This document shows, one piece after another, positions 37,541 to 50,210 of a DNA stretch of 64,000 nt (position 1 is its first letter; the number at the start of each line of letters is the position of its first letter). The notes under the pieces are model-generated. The model ran no database searches. It saw only the letters and a list, made by a program, of their open reading frames with translations, and was not told where the DNA came from. Source of the stretch: Antedon mediterranea (lineage: Eukaryota > Echinodermata > Crinoidea > Comatulida > Antedonidae); the NCBI RefSeq assembly GCF_964355755.1, contig NC_092680.1:12007001-12071000 (forward strand), written 5' to 3'. The translations under genes were made by a program, and so were the position numbers.

Positions 37541-40420
37541 TTTTTCGAAAATCACAAAATGGTCTAAAACGTCTTCAAATGCGATTTGAAGCTATTCTGT
37601 ACACTTTGATGTTTTGTGTGAAAAAGTTTTGTTAAAATGCTCAAAATGGTCTAAAACGTTTTTAAAACGATATTAAGCTATTTTGTGCTCTTTGATGTTT
37701 TTGTGTAACCAAGTTTCATCGAAAATCACAAAATGGTCTAAAACGTCTCCAAATGCGATTTGAAGCTTTTCTAAGCACTTTGGTGTTTTTATGTTAACAA
37801 GTTTTTTCGAAAATCACAAAATGGTCTAAAACGTCTCTAAATGCGATTTGAAGCTCTTCTGTACACTCTGATGTTTTGTGTGAAAAAGTTTTGTCGAAAT
37901 TCTCAAAATGGTCTAAAACGTTTTTAAATACGATATTAAGCTGTTTTGTGCACTTTGATGATTTGTGTGAAAAGTTTTAACGAAATGCTAAAAATGGTCA
38001 AAAACGGTTTCTAATGTGATTTTAAGCACTTTGATGTTTTTGTGTAACCAAGTTTTTTCGAAAATCACAAAATGGTCTAAAACGTCTCCAAATGCGATTT
38101 GAAGCTTTTCCAAGCACTTTGGTGTTTTTATGTTAACAAGTTTTTTCGAAAATCACAAAATGGTCTAAAACGTCTCCAAATGCGATTTGAAGATATTCTG
38201 AGCACTTTGGTGTTTTTATGTTAAAAAGTTTTTTCGAAAATCACAAAATAGTCTAAAACGTCTCCAATTGCGATTTGAAGCTATTCTGTACACTTTGATG
38301 TTTTGTGTGAAAAAGTTTTGTCGAAATGCTCAAAATGGTCTAAAACGTTTTTAAAACGATATTAAGCTATTTTGTGCTCTTTGATATTTTTGTGTAACCA
38401 AGTTTCATCGAAAATCACAAAATGGTCTAAAACGTCTCCAAATGCGATTTGAAGCTTTTCTAAGCACTTTGGTGTTTTTATGTTAACAAGTTTTTTCGAA
38501 AATCACGAAATGGTCTAAAATGTCTCCAAATGCGATTTGAAGATATTCTGAGCACTTTGGTGTTTTTATGTTAAAACGTTTTTTCGAAAATCACAAATTG
38601 GTCTAAAACGTCTCCAAATGCGATTTGAAGCTCTTCTGTACACTTTGATGTTTTGTGTGAAAAAGTTTTGTCGAAATGCTCAAAATGGTCTAAAACGTTT
38701 TTAAATACGATATTAAGCTGTTTTGTGCAGTTTGATTATTTGTGTGAAAAGTTTTAACGAAATGCTCAAAATGGTCTAAAACGGTTTCTAATGCGATTTG
38801 AAGCTATTCTGTACACTTTGAAGTTTTTTGTGAAAAAGTTTTCTCGAAATGCTCAAAATGGTCTAAAACGTTTTTATATACCATAATTATTAAGCTATTT
38901 TGTGCACTTTGATGTTTTTTGTGAAAAGTTTTATCGAAATGCTCAAAATGGTCTGAAATGGTTTCTATTGTGATTTTAAGCACTTTGATGATTTTGTGTA
39001 ACCAAGTTTCATCGAAATGTTCAAAATGGTCTAAAACGTCTCCAAATGCGATTTGAAGCTATTCTAAGTACTTTTGTGTTTTTATGTTAACAAGTTTTTT
39101 CGAAAATCACGAAATGGTCTAAAATGTCTCCAAATGCCATTTGAAGATATTCTGAGCACTTTGGTGTTTTTATGTTAAAAAGTTTTGTCGAAATGCTCAA
39201 AATGGTCTAAAACGTTTTTAAATACGATATTAAGCTATTTTGTGATCTTTGATGTTTTTGTGTGAAAAGTTTTATCGAAATGCTCAAAATGGTCTGAAAC
39301 GGTTTCTAATGCAATTTGAAGCTATTCTGTACACTTTGAAGTTTTTTGTGAAAAAGTTTTCTCGAAATGCTCAAAATGGTCTAAGACGTTTTTATATACC
39401 ATATTAAGCTATTTTGTGCACTTTGATGTTTTTTGTGAAAAGTTTTATCGAAATGCTCAAAATGGTCTAAAACGGTTTCTATTGTGATTTTAAGCACTTT
39501 GATGATTTTGTGTAACCAAGTTTCATCGAAATGTACAAAATGGTCTAAAACGTCTCCAAATGCGATTTGAAGCTATTCTAAGTACTTTTGTGGTTTTATG
39601 TAAACAAGTTTTTTCAAAAATCACAAAATGGTCTAAAACGTCTTCAAATGCGATTTGAAGCTATTCTGTACAGTTTGATGTTTTGTGTGAAAAAGTTTTA
39701 TCGAAATGCTCAAAATGGTCTAAAACGTTTTTAAATACGATATTAAGCTATTTTGTGATCTTTGATGTTTTTGTGTGAAAAGTTTTATCGAAATGCTCAA
39801 AATGGTCTAAAACGGTTTCTATTGTGATTTTAAGCACTTTGATGATTTTGTGTAACCAAGTTTCATCGAAATGTACAAAATGGTCTAAAACGTCTTCAAA
39901 TGCGATTTGAAGCTATTCTAAGTACTTTTGTGTTTTTATGTTAACAAGTTTTTTCGAAAATCACAAAATGGTCTAAAACGTCTTCAAATGCGATTTGAAG
40001 CTATTTTGTACACTTTGATGTTTTGTGTGAAAAAGTTTTGTCAAAATGCTCAAAATGGTCTAAAACGTTTTTAAAACGATATTAAGCTATTTTGTGCTCT
40101 TTGATGTTTTTGTGTAACCAAGTTTTTTCAAAAATCACAAAATGGTCTAAAACGTCCCCAAATGCGATTTGAAGCTTTTCTAAGCACTTTTGTGTTTTTA
40201 TGTTAACAAGTTTTTTCGAAAATCACAAAATGGTCTAAAACGTCTCCAAATGCGATTTGAAGATATTCTGAGCACTTTGGTGTTTTTATGTTAAAAAGTT
40301 TTTTCGAAAATCACAAAAATAATAGTCTAAAACGTCTCCAAATGCGATTTGAAGCTATTCTGTACACTTTGATGTTTTGTGTGAAAAAGTTTTGTCGAAA
40401 TGCTCAAAATGGTCTAAAAC

Positions 40421-40495
40421 GTCTCCAAATGCGATTTGAAGCTTTGATGTTTTGTGTGAAAAAGTTTTGTCGATATGCTCAAAATGGTCTAAAAC
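40421..40495 (+). repeat. Truncated 75-bp B monomer
   Basis: A B-type monomer lacks 12 bp (attctgtacact) between gaagct and ttgatg, and has tcgatatgctc for tcgaaatgctc. A two-base ct is repeated at the break. The only other copy I found is 51619-51693, so it is a useful private marker. Confidence 0.85.
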
Positions 40496-41818
40496 GTTTT
40501 TAAATACGATATTAAGCTGTTTTGTGCACTTTAATGATTTGTGTGAAAAGTTTTAACGAAATGCTCAAAATGGTCTAAAACGGTTTTAAATACGATATTA
40601 AGCTATTTTGTGCTCTTTGATGTTTTTGTGTAACCAAGTTTCATCGAAAATCACAAAATGGTCTAAAACGTCTTCAAATGCGATTTGAAGCTATTCTGTA
40701 CACTTTGATGTTTTGTGTGAAAAAGTTTTGTCAAAATGCTCAAAATGGTCTAAAACGTTTTTAAAACGATATTAAGCTATTTTGTGCTCTTTGATGTTTT
40801 TGTGTAACCAAGTTTTTTCGAAAATCACAAAATGGTCTAAAACGTCTCCAAATGCGATTTGAAGCTTTTCTAAGCACTTTGGTGTTTTTATGTTAACAAG
40901 TTTTTTCGAAAATCACAAAATGGTCTAAAACGTCTCCAAATGCGATTTGAGGATATTCTGAGCACTTTGGTGTTTTTATGTTAAAAAGTTTTTTCGAAAA
41001 TCACAAAATGGTCTAAAACGTCTCAAAATGCGATTTGAAGCTATTCTGTACACTTTGATGTTTTGTGTGAAAAAGTTTTGTCGAAATGCTCAAAATGGTC
41101 TAAAACGTTTTTAAAACGATATTAAGCTATTTTGTGCTCTTTGATTTTTTTGTGTAACCAAGTTTCATCGAAAATCACAAAATGGTCTAAAACGTCTCCA
41201 AATGCGATTTGAAGCTTTTCTAAGCACTTTGGTGTTTTTATGTTAACCAGTTTTTTCGAAAATCACGAAATGGTCTAAAATGTCTCCAAATGCGATTTGA
41301 AGATATTCTGAGCACTTTGGTGTTTTTATGTTAAAAAGTTTTTTCGAAAATCACAAAATGGTCTAAAACGTCTCCAAATACGATTTGAAGCTCTTCTGTA
41401 CACTTTGATGTTTTGTGTGAAAAAGTTTTGTCGGAATGCTCAAAATGGTCTAAAACGTTTTTAAATACGATATTAAGCTGTTTTGTGCACTTTAATGATT
41501 TGTGTGAAAAGTTTTAACGAAATGCTCAAAATGGTCTAAAACGGTTTCTAATGTGATTTTAAGCACTTTGATGTTTTTGTGTAACCAAGTTTTTTCGAAT
41601 ATCACAAAATGGTCTAAAACGTCTCCAAATGCGATTTGAAGCTTTTCTAAGCACTTTGGTGTTTTTATGTTAACAAGTTTTTTCGAAAATCACAAAATGG
41701 TCTAAAACGTCTCCAAATGCGATTTGAGGATATTCTGAGCACTTTGGTGTTTTTATGTTAAAAATTTTTTTCGAAAATCACAAAATGGTCTAAAACGTCT
41801 CAAAATGCGATTTGAAGC

Positions 41819-44800
41819 TATTCTGTACACTTTGATGTTTTGTGTGAAAAAGTTTTGTCGAAATGCTCAAAATGGTCTAAAACGTTTTTAAAACGATATT
41901 AAGCTATTTTGTGCTCTTTGATTTTTTTGTGTAACCAAGTTTCATCGAAAATCACAAAATGGTCTAAAACGTCTCCAAATGCGATTTGAAGCTTTTCTAA
42001 GCACTTTGGTGTTTTTATGTTAACAAGTTTTTTCGAAAATCACGAAATGGTCTAAAATGTCTCCAAATGTGATTTGAAGATATTCTGAGCACTTTGATGT
42101 TTTTGTGTGAAAAGTTTTATCGAAATGCTCAAAATGGTCTAAAACGGTTTCTAATGCGATTTGAAGCTATTCTGTACACTTTGAAGTTTTTTGTGAAAAA
42201 GTTTTCTCGAAATGCTCAAAATGGTCTAAAACGTTTTTATATACCATATTAAGCTATTTTGTGCACTTTTATGTTTTGTGTGAAAAAGTTTTGTCGAAAT
42301 TCTCAAAATGGTCTAAAACGTTTTTAAATACGATATTAAGCTGTTTTGTGCACTTTGATGATTTGTGTGAAAAGTTTTAACGAAATGCTCAAAATGGTCA
42401 AAAACGTTTTCTAATGTGATTTTAAGCACTTTGATGTTTTTGTGTAACCAAGTTTTTTCAAAAATCACAAAATGGCCTAAAACGTCTCCAAATGCGATTT
42501 GAAGCTTTTCTAAGCACTTTTGTGTTTTTATGTTAACAAGTTTTTTCGAAAATCACAAAATGGTCTAAAACGTCTCCAAATGCGATTTGAAGATATTCTG
42601 AGCACTTTGGTGTTTTTATGTTAAAAAGTTTTTTCGAAAATCACAAAATAGTCTAAAACGTCTCCAAATGCGATTTGAAGCTATTCTGTACACTTTGATG
42701 TTTTGTGTGAAAAAGTTTTGTCGAAATGCTCAAAATGGTCTAAAACGTTTTTAAAACGATATTAAGCTATTTTGTGATCTTTGATGTTTTTGTGTAACCA
42801 AGTTTCATCGAAAATCACAAAATGGTCTAAAACGTCTCCAAATGCGATTTGAAGCTTTTCTAAGCACTTTGGTGTTTTTATGTTAACCAGTTTTTTCGAA
42901 AATCACGAAATGGTCTAAAATGTCTCCAAATGCGATTTGAAGATATTCTGAGCACTTTGGTGTTTTTATGTTAAAAAGTTTTTTCGAAAATCACAAAATG
43001 GTCTAAAACGTCTCCAAATACGATTTGAAGCTCTTCTGTACACTTTGATGTTTTGTGTGAAAAAGTTTTGTCGGAATGCTCAAAATGGTCTAAAACGTTT
43101 TTAAATACGATATTAAGCTGTTTTGTGCACTTTAATGATTTGTGTGAAAAGTTTTAACGAAATGCTCAAAATGGTCTAAAACGGTTTCTAATGTGATTTT
43201 AAGCACTTTGATGTTTTTGTGTAACCAAGTTTTTTCGAAAATCACAAAATGGTCTAAAACGTCTCCAAATGCGATTTGAAGCTTTTCTAAGCACTTTGGT
43301 GTTTTTATGTTAACAAGTTTTTTCGAAAATCACAAAATGGTCTAAAACGTCTCCAAATGCGATTTGAGGATATTCTGAGCACTTTGGTGTTTTTATGTTA
43401 AAAAGTTTTTTCGAAAATCACAAAATGGTCTAAAACGTCTCAAAATGCGATTTGAAGCTATTCTGTACACTTTGATGTTTTGTGTGAAAAAGTTTTGTCG
43501 AAATGCTCAAAATGGTCTAAAACGTTTTTAAAACGATATTAGGCTATTTTGTGCTCTTTGATGTTTTTGTGTAACCAAGTTTCATCGAAATCAACAAAAT
43601 GGTCTAATACGTCTCCAAATGCGATTTGAAGCTTTTCCAAGCACTTTGCTGTTTTTATGTTAACAAGTTTTTTCGAAAATCACAAAATGGTCTAAAACGT
43701 CTTCAAATGCGATTTGAAGCTATTCTGTACACTTTGATGTTTTGTGTGAAAAAGTTTTGTCGAAATGCTCAAAATGGTCTAAAACGTTTTTAAATACGAT
43801 ATTAAGCTATTTTGTGATCTTTGATGTTTTTGTGTGAAAAGTTTTATCGAAATGCTCCAAATGGTCTAAAACGGTTTCTATTGTGATTTTAAGCACTTTG
43901 ATGATTTTGTGTAACCAAGTTTCATCGAAATGTACAAAATGGTCTAAAACGTCTCCAAATGCGATTTGAAGCTATTCTAAGTACTTTTGTGTTTTTATGT
44001 TAACAAGTTTTTTCGAAAATCACAAAATGGTCTAAAACGTCTTCAAATGCGATTTGAAGCTATTCTGTACACTTTGATGTTTTGTGTGAAAAAGTTTTGT
44101 CGAAATGCTCAAAATGGTCTAAAACGTTTTTAAATACGATATTAAGCTATTTTGTGATCTTTGATGTTTTTGTGTGAAAAGTTTTATCGAAATGCTCAAA
44201 ATGCTCTGAAACGGTTTCTAATGCGATTTGAAGCTATTCTGTACACTTTGAAGTTTTTTGTGAAAAAGTTTTCTCGAAATGCTCAAAATGGTCTAAAACG
44301 TTTTTATATACCATATTAAGCTATTTTGTGCACTTTGATGTTTTTTGTGAAAAGTTTTATCGAAATGCTCAAAATGGTCTAAAACGGTTTCTATTGTGAT
44401 TTTAAGCACTTTGATGATTTTGTGTAACCAAGTTTCATCGAAATGTACAAAATGGTCTAAAACGTCTCCAAATGCGATTTGAAGCTATTCTAAGTACTTT
44501 TGTGTTTTTATGTTAACAAGTTTTTTCGAAAATCACAAAATGGTCTAAAACGTCTTCAAATGCGATTTGAAGCTATTCTGTACACTTTGATGTTTTGTGT
44601 GAAAAAGTTTTGTCGAAATGCTCAAAATGGTCTAAAACGTTTTTAAATACGATATTAAGCTATTTTGTGATCTTTGATGTTTTTGTGTGAAAAGTTTTAT
44701 CGAAATGCTCAAAATGGTCTAAAACGGTTTCTATTGTGATTTTAAGCACTTTGATGATTTTGTGTAACCAAGTTTCATCGAAATGTACAAAATGGTCTAA

Positions 44801-44980
44801 AACGTCTCCAAATGCGATTTGAAGCTATTCTAAGTACTTTTGTGTTTTTATGTTAACAAGTTTTTTCGAAAATCACAAAATGGTCTAAAACGTCTCCAAA
44901 TGCGATTTGAAGCTATTCTGTACACTTTGATGTTTTGTGTGAAAAAGTTTTGTCGAAATGCTCAAAATGGTCTAAAACGT
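41819..44980 (+). repeat. Second copy of 28150-31310 (offset 13,669)
   Basis: This is the downstream partner of the 28.15-31.31 kb block. It carries aaccag at 42885 and taggct at 43540. A related stretch with aaccag also occurs at about 41246, just upstream, suggesting a local tandem copy of about 1.6 kb (41246 to 42885, 1639 bp). Private changes include aatggcctaaaacg near 42474 and aaatgctctgaaacgg near 44200. Confidence 0.75.
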
Positions 44981-46084
44981 TTTTAAAACGATATTAAGCT
45001 ATTTTGTGCTCTTTGATGTTTTTGTGTAACCAAGTTTCATCGAAAATCACAAAATGGTCTAAAACGTCTCCAAATGCGATTTGAAGCTTTTCTAAGCACT
45101 TTGGTGTTTTTATGTTAACAAGTTTTTTCGAAAATCACAAAATGGTCTAAAACCTCTCCAAATGCGATTTGAGGATATTGTGAGCACTTTGGTGTTTTTA
45201 TGTTAAAAAGTTTTTTCGAAAATCACAAAATGGTCTAAAACGTCTCCAAATGCGATTTGAAGCTATTCTGTACACTTTGATGTTTTGTGTGAAAAAGTTT
45301 TGTCGAAATGCTCAAAATGGTCTAAAACGTTTTTAAAACGATATTAAGCTATTTTGTGCTCTTTGATGTTTTTGTGTAACCAAGTTTCATCGAAATCAAC
45401 AAAATGGTCTAAAACGTCTCCAAATGCGATTTGAAGCTTTTCTAAGCACTTTGGTGTTTTTATGTTAACAAGTTTTTTCGAAAATCACAAAATGGTCTAA
45501 AACGTCTCCAAATGCGATTTGAAGCTCTTCTGTACACTTTGATGTTTTGTGTGAAAAAGTTTTGTCGAAATTCTCAAAATGGTCTAAAACGTTTTTAAAT
45601 ACGATATTAAGCTGTTTTGTGCACTTTGATGATTTGTGTGAAAAGTTTTAACGAAATGCTCAAAATGGTCAAAAACGGTTTCTAATGTGATTTTAAGCAC
45701 TTTGATGTTTTTGTGTAACCAAGTTTTTTCAAAAATCACAAAATGGTCTAAAACGTCTCCAAATGCGATTTGAAGCTTTTCTAAGCACTTTGGTGTTTTT
45801 ATGTTAACAAGTTTTTTCGAAAATCACAAAATGGTCTAAAACGTCTCCAAATGCGATTTGAAGATATTCTGAGCACTTTGGTGTTTTTATGTTAAAAAGT
45901 TTTTTCGAAAATCACAAAATAGTCTAAAACGTCTCCAAATGCGATTTGAAGCTATTCTGTACACTTTGATGTTTTGTGTGAAAAAGTTTTGTCGAAATGC
46001 TCGAAATGGTCTAAAACGTTTTTAAATACGATATTAAGCTATTTTGTGATCTTTGATGTTTTTGTGTGAAAAGTTTTATCGAAA

Positions 46085-48147
46085 TGCTCAAAATGGTCTA
46101 ACACGGTTTCTAATGCGATTTGAAGCTATTCTGTACACTTTGAAGTTTTGTGTGAAAAAGTTTTCTCGAAATGCTCAAAATGGTCTAAAACGTTTTTATA
46201 TACCATATTAAGCTATTTTGTGGACTTTGATGTTTTTTGTTAAAAGTTTTATCGAAATGCTCAAAATGGTCTAAAACGGTTTCTATTGTGATTTTAAGTA
46301 CTTTGATGATTTTGTGTAACCAAGTTTCATCGAAATGTACAAAATGGTCTAAAACGTCTCCAAATGCGATTTGAAGCTATTCTAAGTACTTTTGTGTTTT
46401 TATGTTAACAAGTTTTTTCGAAAATCACAAAATGGTCTAAAACGTCTTCAAATGCGATTTGAAGCTATTCTGTACACTTTGATGTTTTGTGTGAAAAAGT
46501 TTTGTCGAAATGCTCAAAATGGTCTAAAACGTTTTTAAATACGATATTAAGCTATTTTGTGATCTTTGATGTTTTTGTGTGAAAAGTTTTATCGAAATGC
46601 TCAAAATGGTCTGAAACGGTTTCTAATGCGATTTGAAGCTATTCTGTACACTTTGAAGTTTTGTGTGAAAAAGTTTTCTCGAAATGCTCAAAATGGTCTA
46701 AAACGTTTTTATATACCATATTAAGCTATTTTGTGAACTTTGATGTTTTTTGTGAAAAGTTTTATCGAAATGCTCAAAATGGTCTAAAACGGTTTCTATT
46801 GTGATTTTAAGCACTTTGATGATTTTGTGTAACCAAGTTTCATCGAAATGTACAAAATGGTCTAAAACGTCTCCAAATGCGATTTGAAGCTATTCTAAGT
46901 ACTTTTGTGTTTTTATGTTAACAAGTTTTTTCGAAAATCACAAAATGGTCTAAAACGTCTTCAAATGCGATTTGAAGCTATTCTGTACACTTTGATGTTT
47001 TGTGTGAAAAAGTTTTGTTAAAATGCTCAAAATGGTCTAAAACGTTTTTAAAACGATATTAAGCTATTTTGTGCTCTTTGATGTTTTTGTGTAACCAAGT
47101 TTCATCGAAAATCACAAAATGGTCTAAAACGTCTCCAAATGCGATTTGAAGCTTTTCTAAGCACTTTGGTGTTTTTATGTTAACAAGTTTTTTCGAAAAT
47201 CACAAAATGGTCTAAAACGTCTCCAAATGCGATTTGAAGCTCTTCTGTACACTCTGATGTTTTGTGTGAACAAGTTTTGTCGAAATTCTCAAAATGGTCT
47301 AAAACGTTTTTAAATACGATATTAAGCTGTTTTGTGCACTTTGATGATTTGTGTGAAAGTTTTAACGAAATGCTAAAAATGGTCAAAAACGGTTTCTAAT
47401 GTGATTTTAAGCACTTTGATGTTTTTGTGTAACCAAGTTTTTTCGAAAATCACAAAATGGTCTAAAACGTCTCCAAATGCGATTTGAAGCTTTTCCAAGC
47501 ACTTTGGTGTTTTTATGTTAACAAGTTTTTTCGAAAATCACAAAATGGTCTAAAACGTCTCCAAATGCGATTTGAAGATATTCTGAGCACTTTGGTGTTT
47601 TTATGTTAAAAAGTTTTTTCGAAAATCACAAAATAGTCTAAAACGTCTCCAATTGCGATTTGAAGCTATTCTGTACACTTTGATGTTTTGTGTGAAAAAG
47701 TTTTGTCGAAATGCTCAAAATGGTCTAAAACGTTTTTAAAACGATATTAAGCTATTTTGTGCTCTTTGATATTTTTGTGTAACCAAGTTTCATCGAAAAT
47801 CACAAAATGGTCTAAAACGTCTCCAAATGCGATTTGAAGCTTTTCTAAGCACTTTGGTGTTTTTATGTTAACAAGTTTTTTCGAAAATCACGAAATGGTC
47901 TAAAATGTCTCCAAATGCGATTTGAAGATATTCTGAGCACTTTGGTGTTTTTATGTTAAAATGTTTTTTCGAAAATCACAAATTGGTCTAAAACGTCTCC
48001 AAATGCGATTTGAAGCTCTTCTGTACACTTTGATGTTTTGTGTGAAAAAGTTTTGTCGAAATGCTCAAAATGGTCTAAAACGTTTTTAAATACGATATTA
48101 AGCTGTTTTGTGCAGTTTGATTATTTGTGTGAAAAGTTTTAACGAAA
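46085..48147 (+). repeat. 2063-bp tandem duplication, copy 1
   Basis: A 2063-bp block is followed directly by its copy. The rare ggtctaacacgg is at 46098 (ctaacac) and 48161, and tgtggactttg at 46222 and 48285. Also shared are taagtactttgatg, gttaaaatgc, gtgaacaagttttg and a one-base loss giving gtgtgaaagttttaac. I saw no difference between copies at any point compared, so this is probably the youngest event in the window. Confidence 0.88.
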
Positions 48148-50210
48148 TGCTCAAAATGGTCTAACACGGTTTCTAATGCGATTTGAAGCTATTCTGTACA
48201 CTTTGAAGTTTTGTGTGAAAAAGTTTTCTCGAAATGCTCAAAATGGTCTAAAACGTTTTTATATACCATATTAAGCTATTTTGTGGACTTTGATGTTTTT
48301 TGTTAAAAGTTTTATCGAAATGCTCAAAATGGTCTAAAACGGTTTCTATTGTGATTTTAAGTACTTTGATGATTTTGTGTAACCAAGTTTCATCGAAATG
48401 TACAAAATGGTCTAAAACGTCTCCAAATGCGATTTGAAGCTATTCTAAGTACTTTTGTGTTTTTATGTTAACAAGTTTTTTCGAAAATCACAAAATGGTC
48501 TAAAACGTCTTCAAATGCGATTTGAAGCTATTCTGTACACTTTGATGTTTTGTGTGAAAAAGTTTTGTCGAAATGCTCAAAATGGTCTAAAACGTTTTTA
48601 AATACGATATTAAGCTATTTTGTGATCTTTGATGTTTTTGTGTGAAAAGTTTTATCGAAATGCTCAAAATGGTCTGAAACGGTTTCTAATGCGATTTGAA
48701 GCTATTCTGTACACTTTGAAGTTTTGTGTGAAAAAGTTTTCTCGAAATGCTCAAAATGGTCTAAAACGTTTTTATATACCATATTAAGCTATTTTGTGAA
48801 CTTTGATGTTTTTTGTGAAAAGTTTTATCGAAATGCTCAAAATGGTCTAAAACGGTTTCTATTGTGATTTTAAGCACTTTGATGATTTTGTGTAACCAAG
48901 TTTCATCGAAATGTACAAAATGGTCTAAAACGTCTCCAAATGCGATTTGAAGCTATTCTAAGTACTTTTGTGTTTTTATGTTAACAAGTTTTTTCGAAAA
49001 TCACAAAATGGTCTAAAACGTCTTCAAATGCGATTTGAAGCTATTCTGTACACTTTGATGTTTTGTGTGAAAAAGTTTTGTTAAAATGCTCAAAATGGTC
49101 TAAAACGTTTTTAAAACGATATTAAGCTATTTTGTGCTCTTTGATGTTTTTGTGTAACCAAGTTTCATCGAAAATCACAAAATGGTCTAAAACGTCTCCA
49201 AATGCGATTTGAAGCTTTTCTAAGCACTTTGGTGTTTTTATGTTAACAAGTTTTTTCGAAAATCACAAAATGGTCTAAAACGTCTCCAAATGCGATTTGA
49301 AGCTCTTCTGTACACTCTGATGTTTTGTGTGAACAAGTTTTGTCGAAATTCTCAAAATGGTCTAAAACGTTTTTAAATACGATATTAAGCTGTTTTGTGC
49401 ACTTTGATGATTTGTGTGAAAGTTTTAACGAAATGCTAAAAATGGTCAAAAACGGTTTCTAATGTGATTTTAAGCACTTTGATGTTTTTGTGTAACCAAG
49501 TTTTTTCGAAAATCACAAAATGGTCTAAAACGTCTCCAAATGCGATTTGAAGCTTTTCCAAGCACTTTGGTGTTTTTATGTTAACAAGTTTTTTCGAAAA
49601 TCACAAAATGGTCTAAAACGTCTCCAAATGCGATTTGAAGATATTCTGAGCACTTTGGTGTTTTTATGTTAAAAAGTTTTTTCGAAAATCACAAAATAGT
49701 CTAAAACGTCTCCAATTGCGATTTGAAGCTATTCTGTACACTTTGATGTTTTGTGTGAAAAAGTTTTGTCGAAATGCTCAAAATGGTCTAAAACGTTTTT
49801 AAAACGATATTAAGCTATTTTGTGCTCTTTGATATTTTTGTGTAACCAAGTTTCATCGAAAATCACAAAATGGTCTAAAACGTCTCCAAATGCGATTTGA
49901 AGCTTTTCTAAGCACTTTGGTGTTTTTATGTTAACAAGTTTTTTCGAAAATCACGAAATGGTCTAAAATGTCTCCAAATGCGATTTGAAGATATTCTGAG
50001 CACTTTGGTGTTTTTATGTTAAAATGTTTTTTCGAAAATCACAAATTGGTCTAAAACGTCTCCAAATGCGATTTGAAGCTCTTCTGTACACTTTGATGTT
50101 TTGTGTGAAAAAGTTTTGTCGAAATGCTCAAAATGGTCTAAAACGTTTTTAAATACGATATTAAGCTGTTTTGTGCAGTTTGATTATTTGTGTGAAAAGT
50201 TTTAACGAAA
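48148..50210 (+). repeat. 2063-bp tandem duplication, copy 2
   Basis: Second copy of 46085-48147. After about 50210 the sequence leaves the duplication (ggtatctaatgcg then gttttttgtg, where copy 1's continuation has ggtttctaatgcg then gttttgtgtg) and continues in register with 38.76 kb. The gcagtttgat marker recurs at 48112 (end of copy 1) and 50175. Confidence 0.88.

Larger units (their letters stand above)
36170..40585 (+). repeat. Large duplicated block, shorter version (partner 45043-51783)
   Basis: About 4.4 kb of A/F/B/C'-type and hexamer-type monomers has an expanded relative at 45043-51783. Shared private variants in order: cctctcc with gaggatattgtgag (36280/45153), gaaatgctcg (37121/45994), tgtggactttg (37349/46222), gttaaaatgc (37631/47017), gtttgattatttg (about 38730), ccataattattaag (38881/50329), cgtcccca (about 40153/51088), a 4-bp insertion giving acaaaaataatagtc (about 40313/51248) and a 75-bp monomer (40421-40495/51619-51693). 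The order is preserved throughout. Confidence 0.88.

Noticed and set aside
35812-40503. + strand ORFs at 35812-36036 and 40288-40503
   Set aside because: These have the same origin: satellite monomers read in an open frame. The second is extended only because a 4-bp insertion and a 75-bp monomer shift the frame.
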